Shown here: piece by piece, positions 60,464 to 64,000 of the stretch
How the letters are laid out: each line of letters starts with the position of its first letter
Position numbering within the stretch: the first letter of the stretch is position 1
Source of the DNA: Candidatus Coatesiibacteriota bacterium
Lineage (GTDB): Bacteria; RBG-13-66-14; B26-G2; JAUVZD01
Direction of reading: 5' to 3'
Assembly (NCBI GenBank): GCA_030602715.1
Contig: JAUVZD010000012.1
Coordinates: forward strand, 46,242-110,241
DNA: 64,000 nucleotides
Notes under the pieces: model-generated
Database searches by the model: none
Told to the model about the DNA's origin: nothing
The model's input: the letters and a program-made list of their open reading frames with translations, nothing else
Position numbers and translations under genes: made by a program

Positions 60464-61168
60464 CTAATCCTGCAATCTAAGAAGGAGTTCCTGACGGTCA
60501 ACCTTGATGCCGGGTCCCATAGTTGAGGATAGAAATACTCTGCGGATGTAAGTGCCCTTGGCGGAAGCCGGACGAGCCTTCACGATGGAGTCCATCAGGG
60601 TCAGGGCGTTCTCCACAAGCATCTTCTCCTCAAATTCCACCCGCCCGATGGGACAATGTATCACTCCACCCTTGTCCACCCGGTAGTCCACCTGTCCTGC
60701 CTTGGCGTCGGATATTGCGCCTGCCAGCTCAAACGTAACCGTGCCCTTCTTGGGGGAGGGCATAAGCCCCCTGGTGCCCAGAACTTTTCCCAGGCGACCC
60801 ACGGTCTTCATCATATCCGGAGTGGCTATAACCCGGTCGAAATCCATCCATCCCCCCTCTATCTTCTCAACCAGCTCCTCCCCGCCGACATGGTCGGCAC
60901 CGGCGTCGCGTGCTTCTGCTACCTTCTCGCCCTTGGCAAACACCAGAACGGTTACCTTCTTGCCCAGACCATGAGGTAGGACCAATGAACCACGCACCGT
61001 CTGTTCGCTCTTGCGGGTGTCCACCCCCAGCCTGACCGCCATATCCACGCCCTCGTTGAATTTGGCATAAGCCATCTCCTTCACCAACCGCACAGCCTCA
61101 TCCAGAGGATACTCCTTCTCTCGGTCCAAGACCTGAACGCTGTTACGATATTTCTTCCCTCTCTTCAT
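60464..61168 (-). CDS. rplA: 50S ribosomal protein L1
   Basis: '[70 protein letters not shown]'. Confidence 0.95.
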   Translation of the reverse strand: MKRGKKYRNSVQVLDREKEYPLDEAVRLVKEMAYAKFNEGVDMAVRLGVDTRKSEQTVRGSLVLPHGLGKKVTVLVFAKGEKVAEARDAGADHVGGEELVEKIEGGWMDFDRVIATPDMMKTVGRLGKVLGTRGLMPSPKKGTVTFELAGAISDAKAGQVDYRVDKGGVIHCPIGRVEFEEKMLVENALTLMDSIVKARPASAKGTYIRRVFLSSTMGPGIKVDRQELLLRLQD

Positions 61169-61289
61169 CGCTCTCCTCTCTGGTGATAACGCTCAAGCCA
61201 CAAATTCCGTGCCCAAGCTCCCAGATATATACTTACTCAATCGGTTTATCGTCCTATCAAATACAGTCTAAAACCTCCGGATCCCACTC

Positions 61290-61859
61290 CTACTTCTTTT
61301 CCTCCTCATCTGCGGAGGGCTCCTCAGATTCTCCCTCCGACACCTTCTCCACTGAGGGTTTCTCCTCCACCTCATCGGTCCCCTCCTCGGCATCCTTCTT
61401 TGCCTGTAAAAAAGCCTCCTCCTCCTCGGGTTTAATTCCCTTGACCAGGATGCCCATACTGCGGGCGGTGCCCTCCACCATACGCATTGCCGCTTCTATA
61501 TCGTATGCGTTTATGTCTTTCATCTTAATTTCGGCTATCTCCTGCACCTGCTTGCGGGTAACTATCCCCACCTTCTCCCGGTTGGGCTCGGGGCTTGCCT
61601 TAGCGATACCTAAAGCCTTTTTCAATAACGCTCCCACCGGCGGGGTCTTGATGATGAAGGTGAATGAGCGATCCGCAAAGACGGTGATGACCACAGGGAT
61701 TATCATCCCCTCCTGGTCCTTGGTGCGGGCGTTGAACTGCTTGCAAAACTCCGGCGAGTTTACCCCGTGCTGTCCCAGAGCGGGACCGACCGGTGGAGCC
61801 GGGGATGCCTGCCCCGCAGGAATCTGCAATTTAATCGTGGTCATAACTCGTTTGGACAT
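61290..61859 (-). CDS. rplK: 50S ribosomal protein L11 with acidic C-terminal extension
   Basis: '[38 protein letters not shown]', then about 40-residue tail '[45 protein letters not shown]'. Confidence 0.93.
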   Translation of the reverse strand: MSKRVMTTIKLQIPAGQASPAPPVGPALGQHGVNSPEFCKQFNARTKDQEGMIIPVVITVFADRSFTFIIKTPPVGALLKKALGIAKASPEPNREKVGIVTRKQVQEIAEIKMKDINAYDIEAAMRMVEGTARSMGILVKGIKPEEEEAFLQAKKDAEEGTDEVEEKPSVEKVSEGESEEPSADEEEKK

Positions 61860-61933
61860 AACAGCCTTCCCGGAACTAGGGTGTGAAGAAACGCCCGAAA
61901 TCAAGCCTGGTCAATCCTCTTTGAGTAGGTGAT

Positions 61934-62563
61934 TCATCCGCCCACCCCCTCCGCAAACTCGTAGGATATTCTTCCCAGGGGTCCTAACATCCTCGCTTTG
62001 ACGAGAAAATTATACGGGTCTGCATTATATTCGTTCTCGTCGGCGTATACATAGACATTTAATATGTTATTCTCCTGCAGTCCACCTCTGATATAGCCAA
62101 TAAAATCCTCGCAGAGCTTCCTCAGTTTCTTATTCTTCTCCTCACTTTGTCCAAGCTCATAGTCCAGAGCGATATAAAAACTATATCGGGTTGTGCCTTC
62201 CAACTCCTTCTGATTCATATCCACCAGGTGATGGTCCGTCGGGGAATAGTCCTCCAAGAGAGAGTCTAAATCGCCTATTCCTTCAACTATTTCCTCAATG
62301 ATGGCGTCAAAATCAAATGATTCTATCTCCACCTCGGGTGGTTGGGTTGCGCTGGAATCATAACCTCCAGAGACATGGAAAGTCTCCGGTCCCAGGATTT
62401 CATCCCTACAATTACATACCACGAAGAGGGAAATAAAATATAATAACGCTATCAACCACAGCCAGCCAAGCCCCTTCCTCTTTCTAGCCAGAACTGTGGA
62501 TAAGACCACCAGAAGTATCGGGGGTGCAACAATCAACAGAAGTATGAAAAGCTTGAGAAGCAA
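61934..62563 (-). CDS. Hypothetical membrane-anchored protein between rplK and nusG
   Basis: Two N-terminal hydrophobic helices 'LLKLFILLLIVAPPILLVVLSTVLA', 'LGWLWLIALLYFISLFVVC'; soluble C-terminal domain. Confidence 0.65.
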   Translation of the reverse strand: MLLKLFILLLIVAPPILLVVLSTVLARKRKGLGWLWLIALLYFISLFVVCNCRDEILGPETFHVSGGYDSSATQPPEVEIESFDFDAIIEEIVEGIGDLDSLLEDYSPTDHHLVDMNQKELEGTTRYSFYIALDYELGQSEEKNKKLRKLCEDFIGYIRGGLQENNILNVYVYADENEYNADPYNFLVKARMLGPLGRISYEFAEGVGG

Positions 62564-62719
62564 ATCTACCTGCCCACCGCAACCTAAAGCCTTAGTTGAC
62601 GATCCGGGTTATCCGCCAGGTGTGGAAGGCGACTATCGGCGCAAGGACGATAACTGAGAGGGTGACTTGTTTTGGAGACATTTATCAGTCAGTCTAAGAG
62701 ACCACACTGAAGCTGTAAT

Positions 62720-63265
62720 TTAGACCTTCTCCACCAGGGGAATATCTATCTCCACCGGCGTTGCTCGCTCAAAGATGGTCACCATAACCTTCACCTTGCC
62801 CCTTTCCGGATAGACCTCCTCCACCACGCCGTTGAAACCGCCGAAGGGACCCCGGGTAACGGTAACCGCATCGCCTCTGCTGAAGGGAATGTGCTCCACC
62901 TTTCTGGGTCGCTCCTCCTCCACCTGAGTGAGGAGACGGTGCACCTCATCGGCGGAGAGAGGAGGAGGAAACTCGTTCCTCCGGGTCTGCTGACCCACAA
63001 AACCGGTCACCCCGGTGGTGCGCCTGACCAATGCCCAGGTATCACGGTTAATCTCCATCTCTATCAGCACATAACCGGGATAGATGACCTTCTTCTGGCG
63101 AACCTTCTTCCCCCGACGATGGGTGGTTACCTCCTCGGTAGGCACAAGGATCGTCCCGAAGAAACCCTCCAGGTCCTTCTTCTTGGCCGCTTTGTGTATG
63201 GCGTCAGCGACCTTCTCCTCGTAGCCGGTATAGGTATGGATGACATACCAAAATTTGTCACCCAA
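62720..63265 (-). CDS. nusG: Transcription termination/antitermination protein NusG
   Basis: 'WYVIHTYTGYEEKVADAI', 'YPGYVLIEMEINRDTWALVRRTTGVTGFVG', 'GDAVTVTRGPFGGFNGVVEEV'. Confidence 0.95.
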   Translation of the reverse strand: MGDKFWYVIHTYTGYEEKVADAIHKAAKKKDLEGFFGTILVPTEEVTTHRRGKKVRQKKVIYPGYVLIEMEINRDTWALVRRTTGVTGFVGQQTRRNEFPPPLSADEVHRLLTQVEEERPRKVEHIPFSRGDAVTVTRGPFGGFNGVVEEVYPERGKVKVMVTIFERATPVEIDIPLVEKV

Positions 63266-63277
63266 GCTAACATCCCC

Positions 63278-63472
63278 CTAGATAGTGTGTACAAGTATCC
63301 AATCTACCAGATGGCGGATAATATAGTCAAAGCCGCCTACCATGGCGGCGATAAACAAGGTCACCACGATGACCACGACTGTGGAACCGAAAACCTCAGC
63401 CCGTGAGGGCCAGGTCACCTTCCTCAATTCGGTGATTACCTCTTTGAAAAACTGCTTGATGCGACCTATCAC
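63278..63472 (-). CDS. secE: Protein translocase subunit SecE
   Basis: 'IKQFFKEVITELRKVTWPSRAEVFGSTVVVIVVTLFIAAMVGGFDYIIRHLVDWIL'. Confidence 0.94.
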   Translation of the reverse strand: MIGRIKQFFKEVITELRKVTWPSRAEVFGSTVVVIVVTLFIAAMVGGFDYIIRHLVDWILVHTI

Positions 63473-63541
63473 CCGGTAACAACTCCCTCTGATGTAAAAA
63501 ATAAAAAATATCTGTTCGGGAACCGAATTTATGTTTTAGAG

Positions 63542-63618
63542 TGGCAGGCCAGGAGGGACTCGAACCCCCGACCCCCGGTTTTGGAGACCGGTGCTCTAGC
63601 CGACTGAGCTACTGGCCT
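63542..63618 (-). tRNA. tRNA-Trp (anticodon CCA), 3' CCA encoded
   Basis: Minus strand AGGCCAG-TA-GCTCAGTCGGCTAGAGC...GGTCTCCAAAACC...GGTTCGAGTCC...CTGGCCT-G-CCA; acceptor AGGCCAG/CTGGCCT, discriminator G73. Confidence 0.92.
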
Positions 63619-63684
63619 GCAATATGTGAACTCTTCCGCTAAAATCAGCCAAGCGAAAGTTGCTCAGTTACCAATCAAATGTCC

Positions 63685-63834
63685 CTACTTAGTCTCCTTG
63701 TGAATGGTATGTTTTCGGCAACGGGGACAATATTTCTTCAGCTCCAGGCGCCCTTTGGTATTGCTCTTGTTTTTGCTGGTGGAGTAATTATGCTCACTGC
63801 ATTCTGTGCATTTTAAAGTAATCGGCTCCCGCAT
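63685..63834 (-). CDS. rpmG: 50S ribosomal protein L33
   Basis: Minus strand reads [49 protein letters not shown]; two CxxC pairs. Below the ORF-track length cutoff. Confidence 0.93.
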   Translation of the reverse strand: MREPITLKCTECSEHNYSTSKNKSNTKGRLELKKYCPRCRKHTIHKETK

Positions 63835-63877
63835 GGCTACTCTCCAAATCTAGGGCGACTTATCATCCCCTCACCAC

Positions 63878-64000
63878 TCAATCAATTAAATCCGCGACCA
63901 CGCCGGCTCCTACGGTCCGCCCACCCTCACGGATGGCGAAGCGCAGCTCCTTCTCCAACGCTATCGGCGTGATCAGCTCAACCTCTATGCTCACATTGTC
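63878..64000 (-). CDS. tuf: Elongation factor Tu, C-terminal end (continues beyond window)
   Basis: Minus strand reads [40 protein letters not shown]. Confidence 0.93.
   Translation of the reverse strand, partial: DNVSIEVELITPIALEKELRFAIREGGRTVGAGVVADLID

Overview
The 64 kb window is a bacterial chromosome segment, mostly GC-rich housekeeping genes, probably from an uncultured or candidate-phylum lineage (inference from extracellular proteins with FlgD-like C-terminal domains). Main blocks: (i) an extracellular M28 peptidase open at the left edge, two tandem beta-propeller-like lipoproteins and two tandem GT-C-like membrane proteins; (ii) rsmI, a transglutaminase-like lipoprotein, a DUF2283/DUF4258 pair, a laccase-domain protein, sbcD-sbcC, an orphan LeuC-like dehydratase and a YggS-type PLP protein; (iii) rpmE-thyX-DUF1385-[AT-rich accessory island]-prfA-prmC; (iv) rsmD, a phosphoesterase, nusB, ribH, an aspartyl-protease-like gene, ribBA, ribE, ribD and a class A PBP; (v) guaB, sugar-nucleotide-type genes, a type II R-M-like pair (EcoRII-C-like nuclease), yvcK, a phosphohexomutase, a HAD protein, hypF-C-D-E and a usp gene; (vi) the rpoB-rplL-rplJ-rplA-rplK-nusG-secE-tRNA-Trp-rpmG-tuf block. 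The most unusual locus is the island at about 21.5-23.9 kb between prfA and the DUF1385 gene. It holds a DUF1828/DUF1829-like two-gene unit, a PD-(D/E)XK-like nuclease gene whose start overlaps (ATGA) a truncated DNA methyltransferase N-terminus, and a diverged second copy of the DUF1385 3' end. This looks like an R-M module integrated at a gene 3' end and then partly eroded. Also notable: a long repetitive acidic/basic tail on ribosomal protein L10, and an extra membrane-protein gene between nusG and rplK. No computation or database search was run; family calls rest on motif recognition.
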